From: Georgenia sp. EYE_87
GTDB lineage: Bacteria > Actinomycetota > Actinomycetes > Actinomycetales > Actinomycetaceae
Assembly: GCF_023148685.1 (NCBI RefSeq)
Contig: NZ_JAHXNL010000001.1
Span: 558,001 to 622,000 of the forward strand
DNA length: 64,000 bases
Direction of reading: 5' to 3'
The notes under the pieces were generated by a model, which was given only the letters and a program-made list of their open reading frames with translations, was not told the origin of the DNA and did no database searches. Made by a program: the position numbers and the translations under genes. Shown here piece by piece: positions 7,157-17,363 of the stretch. Numbering within the stretch: position 1 is the stretch's first letter; every line of letters starts with the position of its first letter.

Positions 7157-8173
7157 ATGCAAGGGCGCACCAGACTGACCGACGTCGCCGAGCAGGCCGG
7201 CGTCAGCACCGCCACCGTGTCCCGGGTGCTCAACGACAAGCCGGGCGTGGCCGGGGAGACCCGCCGCGCCGTCCTCGCCGCCCTGGACATGCTCGGGTAC
7301 GAGCGCCCGGACAAGCTGAGCGCCCGGTCGGCGGGGCTGGTCGGTCTCATCGTGCCGGAGCTGTCCAACCCCGTCTTCCCCGCCTTCGCCCAGGCGGTCG
7401 AGTCCGTCCTCTCGACCATGGGTCTGACGCCGCTGCTGTGCACCCAGTCCCCAGGCGGTACCACCGAGGATCAGTACGTCGAGATGCTCCTCGAGCACGG
7501 CGTCGACGGCATCGTCTTCGTGTCCGGCCTGCACGCGGACACAAGCGCCGACCCGGCCCGCTACCAGCGCCTGCGCGAGCGCGGCCTGCCCTTCGTGCTG
7601 CTCAACGGGCACAACCCGGCGATCGACGCCCCGTCCTTCTCCACCGACGACCGCGGCAGCATGGAGCTGGCGGTCCGCCACCTGGTCTCCCAGGGGCACC
7701 GCAAGATCGGCCTGGCCATCGGCCCGGAGCGCTTCGTGCCGGCCCACCGCAAGCGCGTGGGCTTCGAGGAGGCCATGGCCGCGTACGTCGACGAGCCCAC
7801 CCCCAGCGTCGTGACGACCCTGTTCACCGTCGAGGGCGGCGTCGCCGCGGGCACCGAGCTGATCGAGGCCGGCTGCACGGCGATCATCTGCGGCTCCGAC
7901 CTGATGGCGCTCGGCGTGGTGCGGGCCGCCCGCTCGAACGGCCGCCAGGTCCCCGCCGACCTCTCCGTCATCGGCTACGACGACTCGCCGCTGATCCCGT
8001 TCACGCACCCGCCGCTGACCACGATCCGCCAGCCGGTCGCCGCGATGTGCCAGGCGGCGGTCACCACGCTGGTGGCGGAGATCGGCGGCTCGCAGGTCCC
8101 GCGCGGCGAGCTGATCTTCGTCCCCGAGCTGATCGTCCGCGGGTCCACCGACGCCGCTCCGCCCGCGTACTGA
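7157..8173 (+). CDS. malR: LacI-family maltose regulator MalR
   Basis: The 338-residue protein has an N-terminal LacI helix-turn-helix (LTDVAEQAGVSTATVSRVLN, residues 6-25) with the usual hinge helix region (KLSARSAGLVGLIVPELSN) and a periplasmic-binding-protein-like effector domain (VDGIVFVSGLH, STDDRGSMELAVRHLVSQGH, DLSVIGYDDSPL). It is divergent from malEFG and upstream of the alpha-glucosidase, so it most likely represses the cluster until maltose or maltodextrin binds. The start is the only ATG that leaves the helix-turn-helix intact; an AGGAG lies 16 bases upstream, rather far. Phased repeats in the divergent promoter are the likely operator. Confidence 0.9.
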   Translation: MQGRTRLTDVAEQAGVSTATVSRVLNDKPGVAGETRRAVLAALDMLGYERPDKLSARSAGLVGLIVPELSNPVFPAFAQAVESVLSTMGLTPLLCTQSPGGTTEDQYVEMLLEHGVDGIVFVSGLHADTSADPARYQRLRERGLPFVLLNGHNPAIDAPSFSTDDRGSMELAVRHLVSQGHRKIGLAIGPERFVPAHRKRVGFEEAMAAYVDEPTPSVVTTLFTVEGGVAAGTELIEAGCTAIICGSDLMALGVVRAARSNGRQVPADLSVIGYDDSPLIPFTHPPLTTIRQPVAAMCQAAVTTLVAEIGGSQVPRGELIFVPELIVRGSTDAAPPAY

Positions 8174-8430
8174 GCCGGCTCCACCGCCTCGGCGCCACCG
8201 CCAAGGCCCGGTCGGCACACCGGGCGCGACGGCCCTCCGCAGCGGAGCCGACGAGCAGCGGCCGACGGGCGCCGGCCGATGTGCGCACGCACCCCGGGGC
8301 GTGCGACCCTGGCGGACGGCGTCCGCGGCGGCCGGCACGCCGCGCGGCGCACCCGACCCGGGCGCGCCCCGGCCGGCGGCCTGGCGTGCCCCGGCCCCGC
8401 CCACCCAGACCGAAGCAACGTAGGAGAGAC

Positions 8431-10182
8431 GTGACCGTCCGTACCGCCACCCGTTCCCTGACCGTCCACACCCCGGCACCCGGCAGGGACGAGGCGTGGT
8501 GGCGGCACGCGGTGATCTACCAGGTGTACCCGCGGTCCTTCGCGGACGGGAACGGCGACGGCATGGGCGACCTGCCCGGGATCACGTCCCGGCTCGACCA
8601 CCTGGCCGCCCTCGGCGTCGACGCGCTGTGGCTCTCGCCCTTCTACCGCTCGCCCCAGAACGACGGCGGCTACGACGTCTCCGACTACCGCGACGTCGAC
8701 CCTCGCTTCGGCACCCTCGCGGACGCCGACGCGCTGCTGGCGCGCGCCCACGACCTCGGCCTGCGAGTCATCGTGGACCTGGTGCCCAACCACACCTCGG
8801 ACGAGCACGCGTGGTTCCGCGCGGCGCTCGCGGCGGGGCCCGCCAGCCCCGAGCGGGCCCGGTACGTCTTCCGCGAGGGCGGCGGCGAGGTCGGCGAGGA
8901 GCCGCCGAACAACTGGGAGTCGATCTTCGGCGGCGCGGCCTGGACCCGCGTGTGCGACCGCGACGACGCCCCGGGCAGCGCGTGGGAGCGGGACGGCCAG
9001 TGGTACCTGCACCTGTTCGACTCCAGCCAGCCTGACCTCAACTGGGAGAACCCCGACGTCCGCGCCGAGATGGAGTCGGTCCTGCGCTTCTGGCTGGACC
9101 GGGGCGTGGACGGCTTCCGCGTCGACGTCGCCCACGGCCTGGTCAAGGCCGCGGGCCTGCCCGACTGGGGCGGCCACGTGGAGATGGTGGCGGGCGCGGA
9201 CGAGGGCGGGCGCCACCGCGCGCACCCGCCGATGTTCGACCAGGACGGCGTGCACGAGATCTACCGCTCCTGGCGGCGGGTGCTCGAGGAGTACCCGGGC
9301 GAGCGCATCCTGGTGGCCGAGGCGTGGGTGGACCCGCTCGAGCGGCTCGCCCGGTACGTGCGCGAGGACGAGATGCACCAGGCGTTCAACTTCGCCTTCC
9401 TCGTCTCCCCCTGGTCCGCCGCCCGCCTCCGCGGGTGCGTCGAGGAGTCCTACCGCGTCAACGACGCGGTCGCCGCACCGACCACCTGGGTGCTCTCGAA
9501 CCACGACGTCGTGCGCCACGCCTCCCGCCTCGGCCTGCCCGAGACGGGCAAGGGCCCCAACGGCATCGGCTCCGGGGACGTCCAGCCCGACCCCGCCCTC
9601 GGGCTGCGGCGCGCCCGCGCGGCCACCCTGCTGATGCTGGGGCTGCCCGGCTCGGCGTACCTCTACCAGGGCGAGGAGCTCGGGCTGCCCGAGCACACGA
9701 CCCTGCCCGACGACGCCCGCGAGGACCCCGCGTTCTTCCGGACCGCCGGCGCCGAGAAGGGCCGCGACGGCTGCCGGGTGCCGCTCCCCTGGGAGGCGGA
9801 CGCGCCGTCGTTCGGGTTCTCGGGGACCGGGCGGGCCTGGCTCCCGCAGCCCGCGGGCTGGGGCGCGCACGCCGTCGACGCCCAGGAGGGCGACCCGAGC
9901 TCGACCCTGGAGCTCTACCGCACGGCGCTGCGCCAGCGGCGCGAGCTCGGCCTCGGCCTCGGCTCCCTCGCCTGGCACGAGGACCACGCCGGGTCGGACG
10001 CCGTCGTCGCGTTCGTCAACGCGGCTCCGGGCCGCCCGGACGTCCTGGTGCTGACCAACCTCGGCGAGGCGCCCGTCAGGCTCCCGGCCGGCTGGGAGGT
10101 CGTCGCCTCCTCCGCCCCGACGGCGGACGACGGCGCAACGGTGACCGTCCCGCAGGACACCACGGTCTGGGCGCGGCGCTGA
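8431..10182 (+). CDS. malL: Alpha-glucosidase, GH13 (maltase/oligo-1,6-glucosidase type)
   Basis: The 583-residue cytoplasmic enzyme should release glucose from maltose and short maltodextrins taken up by MalEFG. The GH13 motifs are all present: DLVPNHTS, GFRVDVAH with nucleophile Asp232, LVAEAW with acid/base Glu297, and SNHD with Asp359; the early GVDALWLSPFYRSPQNDGGY is typical of alpha-glucosidases. The GTG at 8431 is chosen because AGGAG stands seven bases upstream and the GH13 fold begins shortly after; the frame stays open further upstream but that part overlaps malR and is not protein-like. The 257-bp gap after malR shows no CTTGCAG repeat, so it is either read from the malR promoter or from an unseen one. 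Exact linkage specificity is not readable. Confidence 0.93.
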   Translation: MTVRTATRSLTVHTPAPGRDEAWWRHAVIYQVYPRSFADGNGDGMGDLPGITSRLDHLAALGVDALWLSPFYRSPQNDGGYDVSDYRDVDPRFGTLADADALLARAHDLGLRVIVDLVPNHTSDEHAWFRAALAAGPASPERARYVFREGGGEVGEEPPNNWESIFGGAAWTRVCDRDDAPGSAWERDGQWYLHLFDSSQPDLNWENPDVRAEMESVLRFWLDRGVDGFRVDVAHGLVKAAGLPDWGGHVEMVAGADEGGRHRAHPPMFDQDGVHEIYRSWRRVLEEYPGERILVAEAWVDPLERLARYVREDEMHQAFNFAFLVSPWSAARLRGCVEESYRVNDAVAAPTTWVLSNHDVVRHASRLGLPETGKGPNGIGSGDVQPDPALGLRRARAATLLMLGLPGSAYLYQGEELGLPEHTTLPDDAREDPAFFRTAGAEKGRDGCRVPLPWEADAPSFGFSGTGRAWLPQPAGWGAHAVDAQEGDPSSTLELYRTALRQRRELGLGLGSLAWHEDHAGSDAVVAFVNAAPGRPDVLVLTNLGEAPVRLPAGWEVVASSAPTADDGATVTVPQDTTVWARR

Positions 10183-10192
10183 GCGCGGCTCG

Positions 10193-11404
10193 TCAGCCGC
10201 CGGAGACCGACAGCTCGGCCTGGGCGAGCACCTCCCGGAGCTCCGCGTCGACGTCGCGGCTGGCGAGCCAGCCGTCGGGCAGGTGCGGCTGCTTGGGGCT
10301 GCCGGCGCGGCCGCGGGGCCCCTCGGCGGCCTCGCCCGGGTAGGGCTGGTCGAGGTCCAGCACGGCCAGCCGGTCGTCGAGCTCGGCGAGGCTGGAGACG
10401 AGCCCGAGCGCGTGCCGTGCCTCGCCCCCGACCACGTAGCCCTTGAGGTACCAGGACATGTGCTTGCGCATCTCCCGCAGCGCCCGGTCCTCCTCGCCGA
10501 AGTGCTCGACCATCAGCTCGGCGTGGCGGCGGATGACGGCGGCGACCTCACGCAGGCCCGGGGTGACGCGCCGGTCCGAGCCGTGCGCGACGGCCACGAG
10601 GTCGGTGAACAGCCACGGGCGGCCCTGGCAGCCGCGCCCGACGACCACGCCGTCGCAGCCGGTCTGGCGCATCATCTCGGTGGCGTCCTCGGCGGACCAG
10701 ATGTCGCCGTTGCCGAGCACGGGGACGGTCGTCACGGCCTCCTTCAGGCGGGCGATCGCCTCCCAGCGGGCCTCCCCGGAGTAGTACTGCGCCACCGTCC
10801 GGGCGTGGAGGGCCACGGAGGCGACGCCGGCGCGCTCGGCGATCCGGCCGGCGTCGAGGTAGGTGAAGTGCTCGTCGTCGATGCCCATGCGCATCTTGAC
10901 GGTCACGGGAACCTCGCGCCCGCGCGCGGCGGAGGCCTCGCGCGCCGCCTGGACGGCACCGGTCACGATGGCCTCGAAGAGGTCGCGCTTCCACGGCAGC
11001 GCCCCGCCGCCGCCCTTGCGGGTGACCTTGGGGACCGGGCAGCCGAAGTTGAGGTCGACGTGGTCCGCCCGGTCCTCGGCCACGAGGATGCGCACGGCGG
11101 CGGCGATGGTGGCCGGGTCCACCCCGTAGAGCTGGACCGAGCGGACCGGCTCCTCCGGGTCGGGGGTGATCATCCGCATCGTCTCGGGGGTGCGCTCGAC
11201 GAGCGCGCGGGAGGTGATCATCTCGGTGACGTACAGCCCGGCGGGCGCGAACGTGCCGGGGGCCGCCGCCGGGGCGTCGGCGGGCAGCGCCGCGACGGCC
11301 GCCTCGCGGCACAGCTTGCGGAAGGGCGGGTTCGTCACACCGGCCATGGGGGCCAGGACGACGGGGCTCCCGACGGTGACGGGTCCGATCTGCAGCGCAC
11401 TCAC
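10193..11404 (-). CDS. dusB: tRNA-dihydrouridine synthase
   Basis: This FMN-dependent enzyme (about 403 residues) reduces uridines to dihydrouridine in tRNA D-loops. Signature elements are LAPMAGVTNPPFRKLCRE at the start, the VDLNFGCPVPKVTRKGGGGA segment carrying the catalytic cysteine, VTVKMRMGID, SVALHARTVAQYYSG, and VLGNGDIWSAEDA with VVGRGCQGRPWLF for flavin phosphate binding. The GTG at 11404 is selected because the family starts just before this fold and GACAAT lies six bases upstream, giving a leaderless-type start. It converges with malL across 10 bp. A C-terminal extension of about 70 residues follows the core, as in other actinobacterial DusB-like proteins. Confidence 0.93.
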   Translation of the reverse strand: MSALQIGPVTVGSPVVLAPMAGVTNPPFRKLCREAAVAALPADAPAAAPGTFAPAGLYVTEMITSRALVERTPETMRMITPDPEEPVRSVQLYGVDPATIAAAVRILVAEDRADHVDLNFGCPVPKVTRKGGGGALPWKRDLFEAIVTGAVQAAREASAARGREVPVTVKMRMGIDDEHFTYLDAGRIAERAGVASVALHARTVAQYYSGEARWEAIARLKEAVTTVPVLGNGDIWSAEDATEMMRQTGCDGVVVGRGCQGRPWLFTDLVAVAHGSDRRVTPGLREVAAVIRRHAELMVEHFGEEDRALREMRKHMSWYLKGYVVGGEARHALGLVSSLAELDDRLAVLDLDQPYPGEAAEGPRGRAGSPKQPHLPDGWLASRDVDAELREVLAQAELSVSGG

Positions 11405-11410
11405 CGCGCC

Positions 11411-11416
11411 ATTGTC
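11411..11416 (-). promoter_or_regulatory. Probable -10 hexamer for a leaderless dus transcript
   Basis: GACAAT on the minus strand is followed by GGCGCG and the GTG of dus. The spacing equals that at dgt, recO, the DUF3097 gene and the membrane hydrolase; no Shine-Dalgarno sequence is present. Confidence 0.45.
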
Positions 11417-11519
11417 CCCGGTGGTGGCAAACGGGTCAGCCCGGGGCGGTGTGAGATGCCGCGCGCCGCTCCGCACGGGTTCAGGCGAGCGTCTCGCCGG
11501 CGCCCGCCCGGGGCTTCGG

Positions 11520-12773
11520 TCAGCGCGCTGCCGCGGCCGTGACGTCCCGGGACCGCCCGGGGTCGTCGTCGTCCGTCCGGCTGGCCCTCCCCGGTCGGCT
11601 CGTGCGCACGAGGGCGGCGGCGATCCCCGTGGTGACGGGGATCGCGAGCACGAGGCCGATCGAGGACACCAGCGTGCGCACGACCTCCTCCGCGATCTCT
11701 CCCGCCATGAGGGTGTCGAGGGCCGCGCGGTCCATGAGCGCGGCGGTCATGAGCACCGGCAGCGCGGTGCCGACGTAGGCGAAGGCCAGGGTGTAGACGG
11801 TCGAGGCGATGTGGTCGCGGCCGATGCGCATGCCGCGGGTGAACAGGCGGCGGCGGGGCACGGCCGGGTTCGCGGCGTGCAGCTCCCACACCGCCGAGGC
11901 CTGGGTGATCGTGACGTCGTTGAGCGCGCCGAGCCCCGCGATGACCATGCCGCACAGCAGCAGGTCCGTCAGCGACAGGTTGGGGAACGTGCCGAGCAGG
12001 ATGAGGGACTGCTCCGAGCTCGTCCCGGTGAGGTTGGCGGAGCGGGTGCCCCACGCCGCCAGGGCCACGGTGATGCCGAGGCCGACGAAGGTGCCGAGCA
12101 GCGCCGTCGTGGTCCGGATGGAGATGCCGTGGGCCAGGTACAGCGAGAGGAACATCATGGCCGCCGCGCCCACCAGGGCCACGAGCAGCGGCGGCTGCCC
12201 CAGCATGATCGCCGGGATCACGAAGACCACGATGACACCGAGCGAGCCGGCCAGGCCGACCATGGCGGCGAGCCCGCGCCAGCGGGCGACCGCCAGGACG
12301 ACGACGGCGTACAGCAGCGCCAGCCAGCCCACCGGGGCCGTGCGCTCGAAGTCCCAGAACACGTACGGGCTGCCGGTCCCCATCGCGGAGGGGCTGAACA
12401 TCAGGCGCACCCGGTCCCCGACCTCCATGCCGTTGGCCATGATCTCCGGCGGCACCTGGACGGGGGCGACCTGGCCGGCGTTGTCGCCGGTGGAGAGCTC
12501 GACCCGAACCTGGCCGTCCGTGGTGGCCCCGGGCGCCGCGGCGTCCACGACCTCCACCACGGAGCCGGCCTCGATGGTCATCCCGGTGCCGGCCAGCGGC
12601 ACGGAACCGATCGGGGTCTCGCCGCGGGGCCACATCACCAGGAGCGCGACGACGGTCGCGACGAGCAGCGGGACCACCAGCGCGGTGAGGATCCAGCGTG
12701 CGCGGCGCGCCTCCGCGGGGGCGAGGGTGGCGTTCTGGGCGCCGGCAGGCAGGTGGGAGTGTGAGTGGGGCAC
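11520..12773 (-). CDS. YibE/F-family multi-pass membrane protein
   Basis: The 417-residue protein has one N-terminal membrane anchor (WILTALVVPLLVATVVALLV), a roughly 100-residue extracytoplasmic beta-rich stretch, and then about seven membrane segments with the YibE/F-type polar residues (SLYLAHGISIRTTTALLGT, GLGALNDVTITQASAVWEL, HIASTVYTLAFAYVG). The family is widespread but its biochemical role is unknown. The N-terminus MPHSHSHLPAG is His-rich and could bind metal, but that is speculation. The start is GTG; the acidic C-terminus is probably cytoplasmic. It reads away from glyS on the same strand after a 237-bp gap with a large inverted repeat. Confidence 0.8.
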   Translation of the reverse strand: MPHSHSHLPAGAQNATLAPAEARRARWILTALVVPLLVATVVALLVMWPRGETPIGSVPLAGTGMTIEAGSVVEVVDAAAPGATTDGQVRVELSTGDNAGQVAPVQVPPEIMANGMEVGDRVRLMFSPSAMGTGSPYVFWDFERTAPVGWLALLYAVVVLAVARWRGLAAMVGLAGSLGVIVVFVIPAIMLGQPPLLVALVGAAAMMFLSLYLAHGISIRTTTALLGTFVGLGITVALAAWGTRSANLTGTSSEQSLILLGTFPNLSLTDLLLCGMVIAGLGALNDVTITQASAVWELHAANPAVPRRRLFTRGMRIGRDHIASTVYTLAFAYVGTALPVLMTAALMDRAALDTLMAGEIAEEVVRTLVSSIGLVLAIPVTTGIAAALVRTSRPGRASRTDDDDPGRSRDVTAAAAR

Positions 12774-12851
12774 GCTCCATGCTCACCGCAGCGGCCGCGC
12801 ACGGCTGGCAGGACGCGCCGCGACGCCCCCGGTCCGGGCGTGCGGGCCGTC

Positions 12852-12911
12852 ACCGAGATCGAGGTCCTGGTTCCAGGAAGCCGACTCCCTGACCAGAACC
12901 TCGATCTCGGC
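12852..12911. repeat. 60-bp inverted repeat downstream of glyS
   Basis: A 20-base arm at 12852-12871 (ACCGAGATCGAGGTCCTGGT) pairs with 12892-12911 at 18 of 20 positions around a 20-base spacer. It lies about 100 bp after the glyS stop codon on the transcribed strand and upstream of the YibE/F gene. No T-run follows. It may act as a terminator-like stem, but the imperfect symmetry and the defined motif would also fit a dispersed repeat or a binding site. Confidence 0.55.
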
Positions 12912-13010
12912 GCGCGGTAGCAGGCCCGTTCGCGGACCCCGGCCCCGGCCGGCAGCCGGGCCGGCCCGCGGATACTGCTACGCCGCGGGCACGGTCCCGG
13001 AGAGTCGGTC

Positions 13011-14396
<1,386 letters not shown>

Positions 14397-14466
14397 GGGG
14401 TGAACTCTCCTGCTTGATCGGTGTCCCGCACCTGGCTGGCGCGGATGGCGGCGGGGGACGCGCTGA

Positions 14467-14492
14467 GGCTCCCCCGTGCGGGGACCAACCTA
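14467..14492 (-). promoter_or_regulatory. Probable glyS -10 and a small hairpin in its leader
   Basis: TAGGTT on the minus strand (14487-14492) is the best -10 candidate and would leave a leader of about 80 bases. A short stem (CCCC GCAC GGGG) follows at once. No T-box features (specifier loop or TGGNACC bulge) are recognisable in this leader. Confidence 0.35.
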
Positions 14493-14612
14493 CCCATGTC
14501 GGGGAGCTGTCGGCGCATCCTGCCCGGCCTCCTGCACCGTCCCGCACCCGGAGCCCGGCGGCCGGCGGCGCGACGCCGAGCCGCGCCGAGAGCGACCTCA
14601 CGCGGGCGCGAG

Positions 14613-14642
14613 TTGACACCCGTTCTCAACGCCACTGAGAAT
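14613..14642 (+). promoter_or_regulatory. znuA promoter with consensus -35
   Basis: TTGACA (14613-14618) is a perfect -35; after 18 bases GAGAAT (14637-14642) serves as -10. Transcription would start about at 14649-14650, the A of the znuA ATG, so the message would be leaderless. There is no Shine-Dalgarno sequence before this ATG, in agreement. Confidence 0.65.
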
Positions 14643-14650
14643 CATCCTCA
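14636..14650. promoter_or_regulatory. Zur-type operator over the znuA start site
   Basis: TGAGAATCATCCTCA is a 15-bp palindrome with one mismatch and resembles the AT-rich Zur boxes of actinobacteria (TGAAAATNATTTTCA type). It covers the -10 and the presumed start point, where zinc-loaded Zur would block transcription. A second symmetric pair, TTCTCA / TGAGAA, overlaps its left part. The operon encodes Zur itself, giving feedback. Confidence 0.65.
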
Positions 14651-15636
14651 TGAACTCGCTCCTCCGCGGCGGTGCCGCGCTCGCCGCCCTGGTCCTCCCG
14701 CTCGCCGCCTGCTCCGACGGCGCGAGCGGTGCGGCACCGGGCGGCGCGGCGGCCGACAGCGGCACGGAGGTGCTCGCGGCGCTGTACCCGCTGCAGTACG
14801 TGGCCGAGCAGGTCGGCGGCGAGCACGTCTCCGTCTCCTCGATCACGCCCGCCGGCGTGGACCCCCACGACCTCGAGCTGTCCCCCGCCGCGGTCGCCAC
14901 GCTCGACGACGCGACCGTCGTCTACCTGGCGGGCTTCCAGGCGGCCCTCGACGACGCCCTCGAGGTCACCTCCCCCGCCCACGCCCTCGACGTCTCCCAG
15001 GCCGCCGGCGTGCACACCGAGGACGACGGGCACGAGGAGACCGCGGAGGCCACCACCGACGACCACGAGGAGGAGACCGCGGAGGCCCCCACCGACGACC
15101 ACGCCGGTGAGGCCCACGCCGACGGCGACCCCCACTTCTGGCTCGACCCGACCCGGCTGGCCGACGTCGCCACCGCGGTGGCCGACGAGCTCGCCGCCGC
15201 CGACCCGGACAACGCCGAGGACTACGCGGCGAACGCCGAGCGCCTGGGTACCGAGCTGTCCGCCCTCGACGAGGAGCTGTCGACGGGCCTGGCCCGGTGC
15301 GAGACGCGCACGATCGTCGTCGCGCACGAGGCGTACGGGTACCTGGCGGAAGCCTACGACCTCGAGCAGGTGGGCATCTCCGGGCTGGACCCGGAGGCCG
15401 AGCCCTCCCCCGCCCGCCTCGCCGAGATCGGCAAGGTCGTCGAGGAGAAGGGTGTCACCACCATCTTCACCGAGGACCTCGTCAACCCCGCCGTCGCCGA
15501 GTCCCTCGCGGCGGACCTCGGCGTCGAGGTGGCCGTGCTCGACCCGCTGGAGTCCCAGGTCGACGAGTCGCAGGAGTACCCGGACGTCATGCGCGCCAAC
15601 CTCGAAGCCCTGCGCAGCGCGCTGGGGTGTGCGTGA
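14650..15636 (+). CDS. znuA: Zinc ABC transporter substrate-binding lipoprotein ZnuA
   Basis: The 328-residue cluster A-I binding protein captures Zn(II) outside the membrane. It starts with a lipoprotein signal ending in lipobox LAAC (Cys 21). Metal ligands typical of the family are visible: His in AGVDPHDLELSP, His in GDPHFWLDPT, His in VVAHEAYGYLAEAY and a C-terminal acidic ligand region (EDLVNPAVAESLAADL). Between the first two lies a mobile His/Asp/Glu-rich loop (residues about 120-155) that contains a duplicated EETAEA(T/P)TDDH unit. It is first in znuA-znuC-znuB-zur. The ATG is fixed by the signal peptide and coincides with the predicted transcript start. Confidence 0.94.
   Translation: MNSLLRGGAALAALVLPLAACSDGASGAAPGGAAADSGTEVLAALYPLQYVAEQVGGEHVSVSSITPAGVDPHDLELSPAAVATLDDATVVYLAGFQAALDDALEVTSPAHALDVSQAAGVHTEDDGHEETAEATTDDHEEETAEAPTDDHAGEAHADGDPHFWLDPTRLADVATAVADELAAADPDNAEDYAANAERLGTELSALDEELSTGLARCETRTIVVAHEAYGYLAEAYDLEQVGISGLDPEAEPSPARLAEIGKVVEEKGVTTIFTEDLVNPAVAESLAADLGVEVAVLDPLESQVDESQEYPDVMRANLEALRSALGCA
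15034..15102 (+). repeat. 36-bp tandem duplication coding for the ZnuA metal loop
   Basis: The 36-base unit beginning at 15034 is repeated, nearly unchanged, from 15070. It encodes two copies of EETAEA(T/P)TDDH in the His/acid-rich loop. Such length changes leave the frame intact and are expected to be tolerated in this flexible loop. Confidence 0.75.
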
Positions 15637-16451
15637 GCGGCCCGGACCGCCCCGCGCGCGCCGGGGCGGACGGCGCGCCGCCGGTTCGCGCCGAGGACCT
15701 CACCGTGGTCCTCGGCAGCTCGACCGTCCTTCGGAGTATCGACCTGACGATCCACGACGGCGAGACGGTCGCCCTGCTCGGGGCGAACGGCTCCGGCAAG
15801 TCGACCCTGGTCAGGTCGCTCGTGGGCGTCGTGCCTGTCACCCGCGGGCGCGCCCAGCTCTACGGCCGGGACGTCACCACGCAGACCCGCACGGTCCCGT
15901 GGCCGCGCGTGGGGTACGTGCCCCAGCGCGTGACCGCCACCGCCGGGGTGCCGGCCACCGCGCTGGAGGTCGTCAGCTCGGGCCTGCTCGACGGGCGCCG
16001 GTTCCGGGTCGGGCGCGCCGGCCACGCCCGAGCGCTGGACGCGCTGGCGCAGGTCGGCCTCGCCGACCGTGCGCGGGACAGCGTCCAGGTCTTCTCGGGC
16101 GGCCAGCAGCAGCGGGTCCTCATCGCGCGGGCGCTGGTGCGCCGGCCGGACCTCCTCGTGCTGGACGAGCCGCTCGCCGGCATCGACCGGGAGTCCAAGG
16201 AGGCGCTCGCCCGCACCATCACCGCCCTGCACGACGCCGGCACCACCGTGCTGGTGGTGCTGCACGAGCTGGGCGAGCTCGGCCCCCTGGTCGAGCGCTG
16301 CGTGGTCCTGCGCCACGGCCGCGTGATCCACGACGGCGAGCCTCCCCGCCCGGCGGCCGGGCACGACGACCCGGCGCATGAGCACGAGCACGCCCACGAG
16401 GGCGGCTCCGCGCCCGTGCACCACGCCCCCGACCTGACCGTGGAGCTGTGA
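15633..16451 (+). CDS. znuC: Zinc ABC transporter ATP-binding protein ZnuC
   Basis: The roughly 272-residue ATPase powers zinc import. Walker A is GANGSGKST, the signature is FSGGQQQR, Walker B is [12 protein letters not shown], and the switch histidine is in [11 protein letters not shown]. The C-terminal tail is His-rich ([15 protein letters not shown]), which may bind zinc. The GTG at 15633 overlaps the znuA stop as GTGA and has GGGG a few bases upstream; GTG at 15627 is an alternative. It overlaps znuB at its stop codon, so the genes are translationally coupled. Confidence 0.93.
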   Translation: MSGPDRPARAGADGAPPVRAEDLTVVLGSSTVLRSIDLTIHDGETVALLGANGSGKSTLVRSLVGVVPVTRGRAQLYGRDVTTQTRTVPWPRVGYVPQRVTATAGVPATALEVVSSGLLDGRRFRVGRAGHARALDALAQVGLADRARDSVQVFSGGQQQRVLIARALVRRPDLLVLDEPLAGIDRESKEALARTITALHDAGTTVLVVLHELGELGPLVERCVVLRHGRVIHDGEPPRPAAGHDDPAHEHEHAHEGGSAPVHHAPDLTVEL

Positions 16452-17362
16452 TGGACCTGCTCACCGCCTTGGGCGAGCTCCTGGCGACCCCGCTCATGCA
16501 GCGCGCCCTCGTCGTCGCCGTGCTGGTCGGCGTGGCCGCCCCGGTCATGGGCACCTACCTCGTCCAGCGCCGTCTCGCCCTGCTCGGGGACGGGATCGGC
16601 CACGTGGCGCTCACCGGCGTCGCGATGGGGTGGCTCGCCGGCAGCGCCGCGGGCCTGACGGACCGCGACATCCTCGCCGTCCCCGGCGCCGTCGTCGCCT
16701 CAGTCGTGGGCGCCGTCCTGATCGAGGTCGTGCGCGAGCGCGGCAAGACCAGCGGCGACGTCGCCCTCGCCCTGCTCTTCTACGGCGGCATCGCCGGCGG
16801 CGTCCTGCTGATCGGGCTCGCCGGAGGGACCACCGCGAACCTGAACGGCTACCTCTTCGGCTCGATCGCCTCGGTGAGCACCCTCGACGTCTGGCTCACG
16901 GTGGTCCTGGCCGCCGTGCTGCTCGGGTTCGGGCTCGGCCTGCGTCCCGCCCTGTTCGCGCTGTGCCACGACGAGGAGTTCGCCCGCGCCACCGGTCTGC
17001 CGGTCCGGACCCTGAACATCCTCCTCGCGGTGATGGCCGCCCTGACCGTCTCGGTGTCGATGCGCGTGGTCGGGGTGCTGCTCGTCTCGGCGCTGATGAT
17101 CGTCCCGGTCGCCGTCGCCCAGCTGTTCGCCCGGTCGTTCCGCTCCACGATGACCACGGCGATGGTGATCGGCGCGCTGGTCAGCGTGACCGGACTGACG
17201 ATCACCTACCTGCACCCGCTGTCGCCGGGCGCGACCATCGTCGTCCTGGCCATCGGGCTGTACGCCGTAGTATCGATCGTGCGTCCGTTGTTCGGGCGTC
17301 CGGCACACCGTGACCCGCACCTGGACGTCGACGATGACGTCGAGGTACGGGAGGGGGTGTGA
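16451..17362 (+). CDS. znuB: Zinc ABC transporter permease ZnuB
   Basis: The 303-residue membrane protein belongs to the ABC-3 permease family for zinc/manganese. About eight membrane segments are visible; characteristic stretches are [32 protein letters not shown], and [20 protein letters not shown]. The ATG shares its A with the znuC stop codon TGA; a GTG one codon earlier is possible. It is followed after one base by the zur start region, completing the uptake system with ZnuA and ZnuC. Confidence 0.93.
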   Translation: MDLLTALGELLATPLMQRALVVAVLVGVAAPVMGTYLVQRRLALLGDGIGHVALTGVAMGWLAGSAAGLTDRDILAVPGAVVASVVGAVLIEVVRERGKTSGDVALALLFYGGIAGGVLLIGLAGGTTANLNGYLFGSIASVSTLDVWLTVVLAAVLLGFGLGLRPALFALCHDEEFARATGLPVRTLNILLAVMAALTVSVSMRVVGVLLVSALMIVPVAVAQLFARSFRSTMTTAMVIGALVSVTGLTITYLHPLSPGATIVVLAIGLYAVVSIVRPLFGRPAHRDPHLDVDDDVEVREGV

Positions 17363-17363
17363 G

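Noticed and set aside
7438-8430. Extension of the alpha-glucosidase frame upstream of 8431
   Set aside because: It runs through malR in another frame and encodes an Arg/Pro-rich string; a good AGGAG-GTG start exists at 8431 just before the GH13 fold.
8174-8430. MalR operator in front of the alpha-glucosidase gene
   Set aside because: No CTTGCAG-like repeat or palindrome of the type seen at 7069-7095 could be found; only a ribosome-binding site is clear.
14397-14492. T-box or glycine riboswitch in front of glyS
   Set aside because: The leader is short and shows neither the T-box bulge sequence nor the paired aptamer features of a glycine riboswitch.
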